Positions 43,184-52,909 of a stretch of DNA of 64,000 bases are shown here, in pieces. Source of the DNA: EA-27 sp964396265. Lineage in GTDB: Archaea > Thermoplasmatota > Thermoplasmata > RBG-16-68-12 > EA-27. The stretch spans positions 81,707-145,706 of the forward strand of contig CAYNEM010000005.1 of NCBI GenBank assembly GCA_964396265.1. The letters are read 5' to 3'. The position numbers and the translations under genes are program-made. Under the pieces are notes generated by a model that had not been told where the DNA came from, searched no databases, and saw nothing but the letters and a program-made list of their open reading frames with translations. Each line of letters begins with the position of its first letter. Position 1 is the first letter of the stretch.

Positions 43184-46087
43184 TTATCTTCTTGCTTTCC
43201 GGAGGATCGCGAACGCCACCGCGGCCACGATCGCCACGCCCGCAAAGGAAGCAGACACGATAGGCACGACGTCGGGGACGATCTCCGGGGGAATGTCCGG
43301 CGGGGGAGGCGGCAACCTCGCGACAACCCCGATCTCCAGCACGGCCCACGTCTCTCGATGTTCATCCTTGGATACGCGAATCGTCAGGGAATGGACGCCT
43401 TCCGAGGGGAATTCCGCGGTCGCGACGTGGAGCTCCCTTGATGAGCCTGATGGAGGAGACACCGCTCCCGCGGGAGTCGCCTCGATGTCGACCATGGCAT
43501 CCCCGACGACACCCCATCGGTCCGTGACTTTGATACGGATGGGGAACGGGGCCCTGGGCGAAGTCACGTCGCCCAACGGCAATTCGACATCGACGCGCAG
43601 GAACTTGAGCCCGGGGGCGCCAACCACCGCGAGGAACGTCGTCTCCTCGGACGTCCCGAAATCGGGATGCATGGCGGTCGCGGACAGCACGACCTGACGA
43701 ACTCCCTCGGAAACACGGGGGGCGACATAGGAGGCACTTGCCGCCCCCGCCGCATCGGTCTGCACAACGATTCGCGTCCCTTGCTGACCGCCGCTAACGA
43801 GGACGCCGGGATCCTCCCCTGCCCCCCCGCTCGCAACCTCCACTGTAACCGTCGCACCCGGGACGGCGTTCCCCTCGAGGTCGCGCACCGAGAAGAAGAC
43901 CGGTTCCGTGGATTCCGACGTGATTGCGGAGGGCGCGCGGATGGTCAGCCTCGGGCCGCTGGACGACGGTGGGCGGATGCCTTGGAGGGACCAGAAGTTC
44001 CACATCGTCCCGGATGCGACGCTCCAGTTCACGAAGCGGTCCTGGCGGTATCCCTCGATGTTCGTCCGGTACCAGAGGGGCTCTGCGGGCCGGTCCTCGG
44101 CAAGGATCTCCTGCGCGCGGAGGATGAGCGCTTGGCGTACGTTCCGGTCCATCTCCCGCCGCGATGCCTCGATGATCTGGTCGAACTCCGGATTGCAGTA
44201 GGCATGGGGGTTGCCGAACATCCCGCCGTTGCATGCAAAGAAACTGTACAAATAGTCCGGATCGCTGCCGCCGATGCGCCAGCCCAGGATGAACATGTCG
44301 AAGTCGTGGGTCGTGATCAGGGACACGATCTGGCCGAAGGCCGTCGGTCGAGAGACCGCGTTGATCCCCACCTGCCGCATCGCATCCGCGATCATCGCGC
44401 CGGCGGATGCGCGAACAGGGTCATAATCCGCCTGGGGCGTCAGGATCTCGAAGTCTGCGTTCCCGATGACAGGGAGCGAGCGGCAGCCCGCGTCGTTGTC
44501 CTTGTGACACGGGCCCGACGGGTCCAAGGTGTATCGCGGGTCGTCGTATGCGCCGCCCGGCGTCGCCAGGTCGTCAAGAATCGCGTCCGCCGCGGCGAGG
44601 TCGATTGCCGGTCTGGGGATGTTATCATTGTACCAGAAGGTGTTCGCGGGACTGATGAATCCCCATCCGGCAGCCCCGAAGTTCTGAAGCAGGTTCTGCA
44701 CCATCGACCGCCTGTCAATCAGGTGCGAGACCGCGTGGCGGAATCCAAGACCCACGTCCTTCGACGGGTCGTTGCCCTCGTAGCCCCACGGGGCCTCGCG
44801 CAGGTTGTATCCCATATAGAAGTATCCCGCCTCCGCGTTGGACTCGACCGCGATCTGAGGGACCTTCAGGAGGTCCGGGACGAACTCGGCTCCGACGTTC
44901 CAGTGGTAGAAGTCGATCTCGCCGGACTGCAATGCGAATACACCGAGCTGCGTCGTCTTGTACACCTCGAACCGGATGCCCGTGATTGTGGGCTTCTTGA
45001 GGATGGACGCGAGCCGCCCGTCGTAAACCGTGGTGCCGCTGACGCCCGTGTAGAAGCCCTCGTTCCGGACGACATTCGCCTCGATGCCGGGGACCCAGGA
45101 ATCGAACGCGAAGGGCCCGTGGCCGATGACATCCTCGTTCGTGAGTGACCAACCTTCCGCCGCGGAGTACGTGTACGGCTTGCTGCCCCCTACGGCCTCG
45201 GAGGAGGCGACACCCATCCCGTGTTTCGTGGAGTCCGGGTTCCCGCACGCGGGGATTCCCCTCGCGGATGCCTCGGCGGGCGGAATCCAGACCGCGCAGC
45301 CGAAGTCCGCGGCGTGGCGGCTTCCGCCCGTCCGGGACCAGACGTGCATCGGCAGCATGACTGGGGCGAGCGTGGACTCGTAGAAGCGCACGAACGGCTC
45401 CGTCGGGTCGAACTGAACTCCGATCCGAAGCGGATTGTTCACCCCGCCGAACATCCCGGCCTCGCCTGCCCAGTTGTGCTGGATTCCGGGCGTGGCGGTG
45501 TCGGAGTCGTACGGCTTGATGTTCAGCTGGCGGCTTCCCCCTTCGTAGGAGGAGGCGGTGCCATCGCGCAGGAGCACGCGCATGTCCGTGATGAACCGGG
45601 AGTTTTGCGCGTTCACGTGGTAGGAGAAGAAGAGGTCCCATGGGGTCATCTGGACGCCGTCGTGCCATCGGACGCCGTTGAAGTCGTAGTAGACGGTGAT
45701 CTGGAGCGTCGTCGTCGCATTCGCGCGCTCCGCCCAAACGTTGTACTCGGTCGACGGTTCGAAGGTTCCGTCCTCGTCGAAATCGACACCCTTGGCGATC
45801 CACGCCAGCGAGCGTTCGACCTTCGGATGTGGGATCACGACGCTCTCGTATGTCCGGAACAGCACATCCCTGGTCCATACGTCGTTCGAGATCGCTGGGA
45901 GGAGGTTGCGCGTCTTCATCTCATCTTGACCCCCGACGATGAGATCGAGGTGATTGGTCGCGGAGGCCTCCGGAATGGAAAACGGGAAGCCCGAAACCAG
46001 CAACGCGAGGAACAGGAGGACGACGAGCCGGCGAGGATTAACCCCGTACGGCCACCGTTTCCCACGAGCGGGACCTTCCGCGCGCAT
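43184..46087 (-). CDS. Family 5 solute-binding protein (peptide/nickel type), membrane-anchored, with C-terminal Ig-like domains
   Basis: A 967-residue extracellular substrate-binding protein for an ABC transporter of the oligopeptide/dipeptide class. After a signal peptide (VVLLFLALLVSGFPFSIPEA), residues to about 660 are the SBP family 5 domain (EMKTRNLLPAISNDVWTRDV, GVRWHDGVQMTPWDLFFSYH, FMGYNLREAPWGYEG-like segments). Two beta domains follow, then a helix (IVSASFAGVAIVAAVAFAIL) and the tail RKARR as anchor. The start is uncertain: ATG 46087 is used, but the frame is open to ATG 46153. No permease or ATPase gene is adjacent. It is paralogous to the frameshifted gene at 47500-50326, and two copies of an operator-like repeat lie upstream. 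Confidence 0.85.
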   Translation of the reverse strand: MRAEGPARGKRWPYGVNPRRLVVLLFLALLVSGFPFSIPEASATNHLDLIVGGQDEMKTRNLLPAISNDVWTRDVLFRTYESVVIPHPKVERSLAWIAKGVDFDEDGTFEPSTEYNVWAERANATTTLQITVYYDFNGVRWHDGVQMTPWDLFFSYHVNAQNSRFITDMRVLLRDGTASSYEGGSRQLNIKPYDSDTATPGIQHNWAGEAGMFGGVNNPLRIGVQFDPTEPFVRFYESTLAPVMLPMHVWSRTGGSRHAADFGCAVWIPPAEASARGIPACGNPDSTKHGMGVASSEAVGGSKPYTYSAAEGWSLTNEDVIGHGPFAFDSWVPGIEANVVRNEGFYTGVSGTTVYDGRLASILKKPTITGIRFEVYKTTQLGVFALQSGEIDFYHWNVGAEFVPDLLKVPQIAVESNAEAGYFYMGYNLREAPWGYEGNDPSKDVGLGFRHAVSHLIDRRSMVQNLLQNFGAAGWGFISPANTFWYNDNIPRPAIDLAAADAILDDLATPGGAYDDPRYTLDPSGPCHKDNDAGCRSLPVIGNADFEILTPQADYDPVRASAGAMIADAMRQVGINAVSRPTAFGQIVSLITTHDFDMFILGWRIGGSDPDYLYSFFACNGGMFGNPHAYCNPEFDQIIEASRREMDRNVRQALILRAQEILAEDRPAEPLWYRTNIEGYRQDRFVNWSVASGTMWNFWSLQGIRPPSSSGPRLTIRAPSAITSESTEPVFFSVRDLEGNAVPGATVTVEVASGGAGEDPGVLVSGGQQGTRIVVQTDAAGAASASYVAPRVSEGVRQVVLSATAMHPDFGTSEETTFLAVVGAPGLKFLRVDVELPLGDVTSPRAPFPIRIKVTDRWGVVGDAMVDIEATPAGAVSPPSGSSRELHVATAEFPSEGVHSLTIRVSKDEHRETWAVLEIGVVARLPPPPPDIPPEIVPDVVPIVSASFAGVAIVAAVAFAILRKARR

Positions 46088-46127
46088 CGCCCTCGGGTGG
46101 CGGCATCCGACCGTCCGCTCTTGGGGA

Positions 46128-46179
46128 GATTGGTGCGCCCCCTTGTAGAACACTTAGACTGATTGGTATGCCCCTTTGT
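46128..46179 (-). promoter_or_regulatory. Two direct copies of an operator-like element upstream of the first solute-binding gene
   Basis: Given on the plus strand, GATTGGTGCGCCCCCTTGT (46128-46146) and GATTGGTATGCCCCTTTGT (46161-46179) match at 16 of 19 positions, with a 33-base period, i.e. about three helical turns. A third copy precedes the paralogous gene at 50367-50385. Likely a binding site for a shared regulator; the regulator is not known. Confidence 0.5.
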
Positions 46180-46180
46180 G

Positions 46181-47452
46181 TCACAGCCGCGCCTTGAGGA
46201 ACATCTCGGGCTTCGCGCTCAGAGGACGGGTCGCATCGATTCCCATTTTGGCGGTGGTCTCGCCTGCGCTCGGGTCGATCGATGAGCCACGGACGCCGCT
46301 GAGTACAACGAGACCTCGGTCCGCCTGGAACCGCGTCGCGACGGCCCACTCGACCTCGCGGTCGTCCCAGATGTTCACGTCCTCGTCCACGACGGTCACC
46401 TGCTTCAGGCTCGTGTGCGACGCGAACGCCGCCATGATCGCGTTCTTCCCGTCCCCCTCCGAATGCTTCTTGATCGCGACGACCGCGTGGAGCCAGGCGC
46501 AGCCCCCCTCCGTGAGGCGGACGCCCGCGACCTTCGGGACGACCTTCCCCACGCCCTCCGCGATGATCGGCTCGCGCGGCATGCCCATGAAGTTGAAGTG
46601 CTCGTCGCTGCCGCCAAGGATCAGATGGAAGATGGGATTGTCTCTATGGTACACGCGGTCGAACTCGACGACAGGCTCCTGGCGCACGCGGTCGTAGGTG
46701 AGGACGGCATCGACAAACGGTCCCTCCTCATGGGTCTCGCCCGTGAGACGGCCCTCGAAGACGTACTCCGCGTCCGCGGGGACCGTGAGGCCGTTCTTCA
46801 GCTTCACGCACTCGACCGGATGCGAAAGCGTGCGCTGCTTGAGGGAGGACGCGATCCGCGTCTCGTCCGCGCCGTATTCGACGCTCGTCCCGCCGCCGAT
46901 CAGGAGCCACGGATCGAGGCCGATGCACACAGCGACCTTGAGCTCCTGCCCGGCCTCCTGCGCTTGGCGGTGCATGCTGAGCAGGTGACGCGGCACGATC
47001 CGTGCGACCCCCCGACGTCCTCCCAAGAGGAGGATCCGGTGGAAGCTCAGGTTCCGCTTCCCCTCCCATTCGGCGACCCACACACCGGCGGTGATGTACC
47101 GTCCGGCGTCTTTCGGGTAATACTTCGGGACCGGGGAGTCCATGAGATCGAAGTCCGTGCTCTCGTTCGCGAAGAAGGACGCGCCGTCGACGATGCGGAA
47201 GTCCTCGGGGTGACGCTGGGCCTCGCCGACCTTGGCGGTGAGGTCGCCGGGCGCCACGTTCATGGCACGCGCGACCCGGTCCCGGGTCGACCACAGACCA
47301 CCGACCGCCTCGAACCCGTCGAGGTCACGGAAGTGCACCGGTGCGCGGGGGTGCGCAAGGAGATGTCGGGTAACCTCGAGCTCGCGACTCACGCGCGCGT
47401 CGATCGAAACGACTTCGTCGCGGAATCGCTCAAGCCATTCTCGGACCGCCAT
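46181..47452 (-). CDS. UbiD-family decarboxylase, possible anhydromevalonate phosphate decarboxylase
   Basis: A 423-residue UbiD-type (de)carboxylase using prenylated FMN. Landmarks: RNLSFHRILLLGGRRG (substrate/cofactor loop), CIGLDPWLLIGGGTS, the catalytic Glu cluster in VFEGRLTGETHEEGPFVDAV, and VYHRDNPIFHLILGGSDEH. Archaeal UbiD proteins of this size act, in characterised cases, as trans-anhydromevalonate 5-phosphate decarboxylase in the archaeal mevalonate pathway, giving isopentenyl phosphate; assigning that role here is inference. ATG 47452 is chosen: a TATA-like GCTTATACC (47482-47490) lies about 30 bases upstream. A UbiX flavin prenyltransferase is not seen in the window. It sits between two solute-binding protein genes with no clear functional link. 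Confidence 0.85.
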   Translation of the reverse strand: MAVREWLERFRDEVVSIDARVSRELEVTRHLLAHPRAPVHFRDLDGFEAVGGLWSTRDRVARAMNVAPGDLTAKVGEAQRHPEDFRIVDGASFFANESTDFDLMDSPVPKYYPKDAGRYITAGVWVAEWEGKRNLSFHRILLLGGRRGVARIVPRHLLSMHRQAQEAGQELKVAVCIGLDPWLLIGGGTSVEYGADETRIASSLKQRTLSHPVECVKLKNGLTVPADAEYVFEGRLTGETHEEGPFVDAVLTYDRVRQEPVVEFDRVYHRDNPIFHLILGGSDEHFNFMGMPREPIIAEGVGKVVPKVAGVRLTEGGCAWLHAVVAIKKHSEGDGKNAIMAAFASHTSLKQVTVVDEDVNIWDDREVEWAVATRFQADRGLVVLSGVRGSSIDPSAGETTAKMGIDATRPLSAKPEMFLKARL

Positions 47453-47499
47453 CGAATCGCCGACGCGCGATGGGGCGTTCGGTATAAGCGATTGGCGGC

Positions 47500-50326
47500 T
47501 CAACGGCGCCGGCGCAGCACCACGAACGCGACCCCTGCGGTCGCCACCACCACGGCAGCGAGGGTCAAGACGACGAACGACGCGTCCAGCTGCGGCTCGG
47601 CCGGCGGACAATCGGCGAGATCCCGGACGATCTCCCCGGTTGCGCAACGATACGTGTGCGCTTCCGGAAGGACAAAGATGCCGACGTTCGCCTCTGCGTC
47701 GTGGTACCCTGACATCGACGCCACCACGGTCAGCACCGCCGTCCCCCCATCCGCGAGCGGCCCCAAGGCCTCTACGAGAATCCCGGCGAGCTCCGCCGCC
47801 GTCCCATCTGCCCGGCTTGGCCGTAGGAGGCTCTCATTCATGCTCGTCACGTTCACCACGGCGTCGGGAACCAACATTCCGTCCTGATCCCGGACCTCGA
47901 TGCCAACGGGGAGGACGCTTCCCGGGCTGACGATGTCGCCGAGGGGCAACTCGATCCTCAGCGAAAGGAACTGTCCGCCCGCGGAGAACACGGTGACCGG
48001 ATAGGTGAGCAGAAAGGAGTCACGGAAATCCCGGTGGCTCGCCGAGATCGTGAGCAGTACGATCGTCGTGCTGCTCGTCGAGGGGGCTGTGAACGTCCCC
48101 GACACCTGGCCGTTCGAGTTCGTCGTCGACAGCACCGACTCGCCGGATGTACCGCCGACGGTCAGCGTCCCTGCGACGACGGAGAGGGTGACTTGCGCGT
48201 CGGGGACGACGAACCCCCGTGGGTCAAACACTGATGCCACGATGCCCTCCGAGCCGCCCGCGAACATTGCCGAAGGGGCCATGACCTGCACACGGAGGCG
48301 CTCCTCGAGCGGAATCGCAGGCCGGAGGCCGATGAGGGACCAATCGTTCCAGATCGTGCCACCGAGGACCGTCCAGTTGATGAATCGGTCTTGGCGGTAG
48401 GCCTCGATGTTCGTCCGCGAGAATAGGGGCTCCGCGGGCCGGGCATCCAGCAGGACGTCGTGGGCCTGCGAGATGAGGGAACGGCGAGCGTCACGATTCA
48501 ACTCCCGCCGGGAGGCTTCGATGAAGAGGTCGAACGTTGCGTTGTTGAAGCCCACGTAATTCAGACCGGTCGGGGCGTTCGAACTGTGGAAGAACTCGTA
48601 CAGGTAGTCGGGATCCAAGTCTCCGATGCGCCAGCCGAGCAGGTAGAGATCGAAGGTGTGCGCGCTGACTCTGTTCATCATCTCCCCGAGTGCCGTGGGC
48701 CGGGAGATCGCGTTGAGGCCTACCTGCCTCATCGCGTCAGCGATCATACTGTTCGGGTCCCAGCCGTGAGTGTAGTCTGCCTGCGGAATCAGGATTTCGA
48801 ACGCGGCGTTCCCGATCCGCGGTAGGAAGCGACAGCCCGCGGGGTTGTCCCTCTGGCATGGTCCCGCTGGATCCGGCCCTATCCCCGCGGTCCCACCCCT
48901 CATGGGGTCATCGAGGATCGCGCGCGCCAATGAGTGGTCGAATTCCGGCTTCGGAATGTTGTCGCTGTACCAGAATGTGTTCGCGGGGCTGATGAACCCG
49001 TTCATGGTGACGGCCCAGTTCTGTAACAGATTCTGGACGATTGACCTCTTGTCCACAAGATGCGACGTTGCCAGGCGGAGCCAGTAGCCCACGTCGTTCG
49101 CGGGGTTGTTAAGGTCATAACCCCACGGCGCCTCGCGGAGGTTGTACCCCATATAGAAGTACCCGAGTTCCGCATTCGACTCCACGGCGATCTCCGGGAC
49201 CTTTAGCAGATCGGGGACGAACGCGGGGCCCACGTTCCAGTGGTAGAAGTCGATCTCGCCGACCTGGAGGGCGAAGACGCCGATCTGCGTCGTCTTGTAC
49301 ACCTTGAACCGGATGCCCTCGATCGTGGGCTTCTTGAGGATCGACGCGAGGCGCGCATCGTAGACGGTGGTCCCACTGACGCCCATATAGAAATCCTCGT
49401 TCCGGACGACTCTCGCCTCGACGCCGGGGACCCACTGGTCAAAACGAAACGCGCCCGATCCGATGACGTCGCCGTCGGCCGGAGACCATACCACCGCGTT
49501 CGCGTACTCAAATGCGCCGAGGGGGTCTCCGGCGGGGGACACCTTTCCCATGGAGGGCAGGGTCCGCAGTGCCACACGGGATGCCCTTGGCGGTGGCGAC
49601 GGCGGGTGGAACGTAGATTGCGCAGCCGAAGTTCCCGTGACGGCCGCCACCCGTGCCCGACCACACATGGAGCGGGAACAGGGTCGGCGCGAGGGTGCGC
49701 TCGTAGAACCGAGCGAAAGCGTCCGTAAGGTTGAACCGCAGTGCGGCGCGAAGGCTGGGGTTCCCCGGCATTGCGCCCTCGTTCTCCCAGTCCTTGGCGG
49801 CAATCTCGATGGCGAGTTGGCGGCCCCCCGCCTCGTAGGACGCGTTCGCCCCGGCAGCGAAGAGGACCCGCAGACTCGCATTGAATACCGGGTGCATCGC
49901 GTTCAGGTGATACGAGAAGAGGAGGTCCCAGAGGTCCAATTGCGTGCCATCGTGCCAGCGGACGCCGTTGAAGTCGTAGTACACGCCGATTGTGAGCGGA
50001 GTCGAAGAGCCCGGTACCTTCCCCCACACATCGTATTCCGAGGGCTCGAAGCGTCCGTCTTCGTCGAAGTCCACTCCCTTCGCAATGTAGGCGAGCGGTT
50101 GCGACGTGGATGGGTCACGAAGGAGGACCGTGCCGTACACACGGTCGAGCACGTCCCTCGTGAAGATGTCCCCGGCAACCGCCGGAAGGGGATTCCGCGT
50201 CTTCATCTCGTCCTGCGTCCCCACAATCAGCACGAGCGAAGGATCCTCCGCCCTGCCAGAGGGAGCGGCCATCAGCACGCCTGCAGACACGAGGAGCAAG
50301 ACTGCCGCTCCGACGATCGCCCGCAT
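47500..50326 (-). pseudogene. Family 5 solute-binding protein, paralogue, with one-base frameshift
   Basis: Paralogue of the gene at 43184-46087. The N-terminal part (signal peptide VGAAVLLLVSAGVLMAAPSG, EMKTRNPLPAVAGDIFTRDV) and the rest (NAVVWSPADGDVIGSG onwards, to the anchor and tail RRRR) are in different frames. The total span, 2827 bases, is one base more than a multiple of three. The break lies at a run of five G (49534-49538; five C on the coding strand). Removing one base restores HGKGVPAGDPLGAFEY, aligning with HGMGVASSEAVGG of the paralogue, and gives 941 residues. It is therefore either a recently disabled gene, a sequencing error in a homopolymer, or phase variation. ATG 50326 gives the signal peptide. 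Confidence 0.8.
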
Positions 50327-50366
50327 CTCCGTCCCTCGAACCCATCCATCCGGCGGTAGAAACCCA

Positions 50367-50385
50367 TGTTGGTACGCTCCTTTGT
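50367..50385 (-). promoter_or_regulatory. Third copy of the operator-like element
   Basis: TGTTGGTACGCTCCTTTGT on the plus strand, 41 bases before ATG 50326 of the second solute-binding gene. It shares TTGGT-R-Y-GC-Y-CC-Y-TTGT with the two copies at 46128-46179. Confidence 0.5.
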
Positions 50386-50426
50386 GGGGCGAAACCTTTT
50401 CATCCCTGACTGCAATCGAACAGACC

Positions 50427-51146
50427 GTGACGAAGGGGACCTTCACGGACTGCCCGAAGTGCGGCGCGCGCGTGACGAAGGAGAAACTCCGCCGCCATCT
50501 CAACACCGTGCACGGGGACGGAGGGAAGAAAGCGCCTCCACCCCCGGCCCAGCCCAAGTCCACCGTCAGATTCCCGTGGAAGGCGATGGCCGTCTTGGCG
50601 GTCATCGCGATCATCGTCTTCGCAACGGGGTACTGGGCCTTGGTCGTCAACCGAACGGAGGGTGGCACAACGCCGACCTCATTGCCTGTGGCGGTCGTGC
50701 AGACGAACTTCGGAACGATGCGGTTCGAACTGGACACGGTGAACGCGCCCCGCACCGCCGCCAACTTCATCAACCTCGTCCGCGCGGGGTTCTACGACGG
50801 CCTCACGTTCCATCGGATCATCGTGGACTTCGTCGTCCAGGGAGGCGATCCCAACGGGGACGGCACCGGGGGGAGCGGCACGACCGTCACCTGGGAGGAC
50901 ACCGGCTTGCGGAACACCCTCCATACGCTCGCGATGGCGAGGAGCCAGAGCCCCGACAGCGCCACGAGCCAGTTCTTCATCAACCTGAAGGACAACACGA
51001 ACCTCGACGCGACTCCTGCGTACGTGGTGTTCGGACGCGTCATCGATGGGCACCAGGTCGTCGACTCGATCGCCGGCGTCCCGACGGACGCGAACGACAA
51101 GCCGCTCTCTCCCGTGACCATGACGCGCGTCTTCATGGAGGGCTAG
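50427..51146 (+). CDS. Membrane-anchored cyclophilin (peptidyl-prolyl isomerase) with N-terminal zinc finger
   Basis: A 239-residue protein of unusual make-up. Residues 1-26 hold a C2H2-like zinc finger (DCPKCGARVTKEKLRRHLNTVH). After a Pro/Lys linker, a membrane helix (AMAVLAVIAIIVFATGYWAL) leads to an exported cyclophilin domain with the family marks TAANFINLVRAGFYDGLTFH, VVQGGDPNGDGTGG and SQFFINLKDN. It should speed folding of exported proteins at proline bonds. GTG 50427 is selected: the TATA-like AACCTTTTCAT (50392-50402) ends about 25 bases upstream. It is divergent from the solute-binding protein gene. Confidence 0.88.
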   Translation: MTKGTFTDCPKCGARVTKEKLRRHLNTVHGDGGKKAPPPPAQPKSTVRFPWKAMAVLAVIAIIVFATGYWALVVNRTEGGTTPTSLPVAVVQTNFGTMRFELDTVNAPRTAANFINLVRAGFYDGLTFHRIIVDFVVQGGDPNGDGTGGSGTTVTWEDTGLRNTLHTLAMARSQSPDSATSQFFINLKDNTNLDATPAYVVFGRVIDGHQVVDSIAGVPTDANDKPLSPVTMTRVFMEG

Positions 51147-51160
51147 TCTCCCGCCATACG

Positions 51161-51168
51161 ATTATATA
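51161..51168 (+). promoter_or_regulatory. TATA box of the glutamyl-tRNA synthetase gene
   Basis: ATTATATA, 22-29 bases before GTG 51191, indicating a leaderless mRNA and fixing the start. Confidence 0.65.
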
Positions 51169-51190
51169 CGAACCCTCCACTTGAACGCCC

Positions 51191-52852
51191 GTGGTCCGAG
51201 ACCTCGCGCGGAAGTACGCGCTTCACAACGCGGTGACGCACGACGGGAAGGCGAGCGCGAAGGCGGTCCTGGGACGCCTGCTCGCGGAGGACGCCGCCCT
51301 TCGGCCGCGGGCGAAAGAGGTTGGCCCCGACGTCGACGAGGTCGTCGCGGAGGTGAACCGCCTCTCGTTCCAAGAACAGCGCGAGGAGCTCGCACGGACC
51401 GCCCCGGAACTCCTCGAACGGAAGAAGGAAGTGAAGCCGCATGAGCTGCCGGAGCTGCCGAACGTCCGGGGCCCGGTCGTCATGCGGTTCGCCCCCTACC
51501 CGAGCGGACCCCTGCACCTGGGGCACGCGCGCGCGATCTTTCTGAACGACCATTACGTGCGGCGCCACCGCGGCAAGCTGATCCTCGCGTACGACGACAC
51601 AATCGGGAGCGCGGAGAAGCCGCTCATGCCGGAAGCCTACGACCTCATTCGGGACGGCATCGATTACCTGGGCGTCGAGGTCCACGAGGAGATCTACAAG
51701 AGCGACCGTATGCCCGCCTTCTACCAGACCGGGGACCTACTCCTCGCGCGCGACGGCGCGTACGTGTGCCAGTGCTCCCCTCAGGACCTGCGCGCGAACC
51801 GGGAGAAGGGCGTCGCGTGTGCGCACCGCGGACGGACCCCGGACGAGAACCTGGAACTTTGGCGGCGGATGCTGAAGGGGGAGTTCCGCGAGGGCGAAGC
51901 GGTCGTCCGGATCAAGACGGACGTGCGGCATCCGAACCCGGCGTTCCGCGACCGCGTCCTTTTCCGCATCTCGGAGCGCGAGCACCCGCGCGTGGGGACA
52001 CGATACTCGGTGTGGCCTTTGCTTGAATTCTCGTGGGCCGTCGACGACCACCTCCTGGGGATCACGCACGTGCTCCGCGGGAAGGACCTGATGATGGAAG
52101 ACGAGATGGAGCGGGCAATCTGGGACTACCTCGGCGTCCAGCAGCGCCCGGAGTTCCTTCACTACGGGTTCCTCTTCTTCAAGGAGATGGACCTGAGCAA
52201 GAGCAAACTCGCGCGGGACATCCGGGAGGGGCGGCTCACCGGCGTGGACGACCCCCGGACGTGGTCCATTCAATCCCTCCGCCGCCGCGGCATCCGACCG
52301 GAGGCGCTGCGGACGTTCATCCTGTCGTTCGGCACATCCCTCACGGACGTCGAGGTCAGTGCGGACAACCTCTACGCGGAAAACCGAAAGGTGATCGACC
52401 CGGACGCGAACCGATACTTCTTCGTCCCCGACCCCGTGAAGATCACGATCGATGGATTGCCGCCAATTCACGAGGTCCATGCACCCGTCCACCCGGACTT
52501 TCCCGATCGGGGGACCCGCACGCTACCCGTGACGCAGACGGTGTACGTCTCCAGCGTGGACTACTACGCGTTCACCCGGCAGGAGATCCGGCTGAAGGAC
52601 TTCTGCAACGTCGTGCTCGACGTCCAGTCCACGTTTTCGAGCCGCGAGGTGAAGGACATTCCGAAGATCCAGTGGGTCAGCGATGGGATTCCGACGCGCA
52701 TCATGATGACCGACGGGGGGGTAGCGGAGGGCCTCGCGGAGGGGAATCTCCGCACCGCCAAGGTTGGAGCAACCGTGCAGCTGGAGAGGTTCGGCTTCGT
52801 GCGGGTCGACGCGATCGAAGACAGCATCACCGCCTATTTCGCGCACAGGTGA
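51191..52852 (+). CDS. gltX: Glutamyl-tRNA synthetase, archaeal type
   Basis: Charges tRNA-Glu with glutamate. At 553 residues it has the usual archaeal length. The class I HIGH motif is PSGPLHLGHARA, the substrate region is YDDTIGSAEKP, and the second signature is LSKSKLARDI, a KMSKS variant. The C-terminal part is a beta-barrel anticodon-binding domain (GLPPIHEVHAPVHPDF onwards), as in GlnRS and archaeal GluRS. An N-terminal helical domain of about 90 residues is also typical. In archaea this enzyme also makes Glu-tRNA-Gln for the amidotransferase route. GTG 51191 follows a clear TATA box. Confidence 0.96.
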   Translation: MVRDLARKYALHNAVTHDGKASAKAVLGRLLAEDAALRPRAKEVGPDVDEVVAEVNRLSFQEQREELARTAPELLERKKEVKPHELPELPNVRGPVVMRFAPYPSGPLHLGHARAIFLNDHYVRRHRGKLILAYDDTIGSAEKPLMPEAYDLIRDGIDYLGVEVHEEIYKSDRMPAFYQTGDLLLARDGAYVCQCSPQDLRANREKGVACAHRGRTPDENLELWRRMLKGEFREGEAVVRIKTDVRHPNPAFRDRVLFRISEREHPRVGTRYSVWPLLEFSWAVDDHLLGITHVLRGKDLMMEDEMERAIWDYLGVQQRPEFLHYGFLFFKEMDLSKSKLARDIREGRLTGVDDPRTWSIQSLRRRGIRPEALRTFILSFGTSLTDVEVSADNLYAENRKVIDPDANRYFFVPDPVKITIDGLPPIHEVHAPVHPDFPDRGTRTLPVTQTVYVSSVDYYAFTRQEIRLKDFCNVVLDVQSTFSSREVKDIPKIQWVSDGIPTRIMMTDGGVAEGLAEGNLRTAKVGATVQLERFGFVRVDAIEDSITAYFAHR

Positions 52853-52909
52853 TGCGGCCCCGTGCGGACTAACACTTAAGAGGGGACGAGCACTCGTGTT
52901 CCTTGAGGG

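Noticed and set aside
51191..52852. Glutaminyl-tRNA synthetase instead of GluRS
   Set aside because: Archaea generally lack GlnRS; the protein fits archaeal GluRS with the related beta-barrel C-terminal domain.
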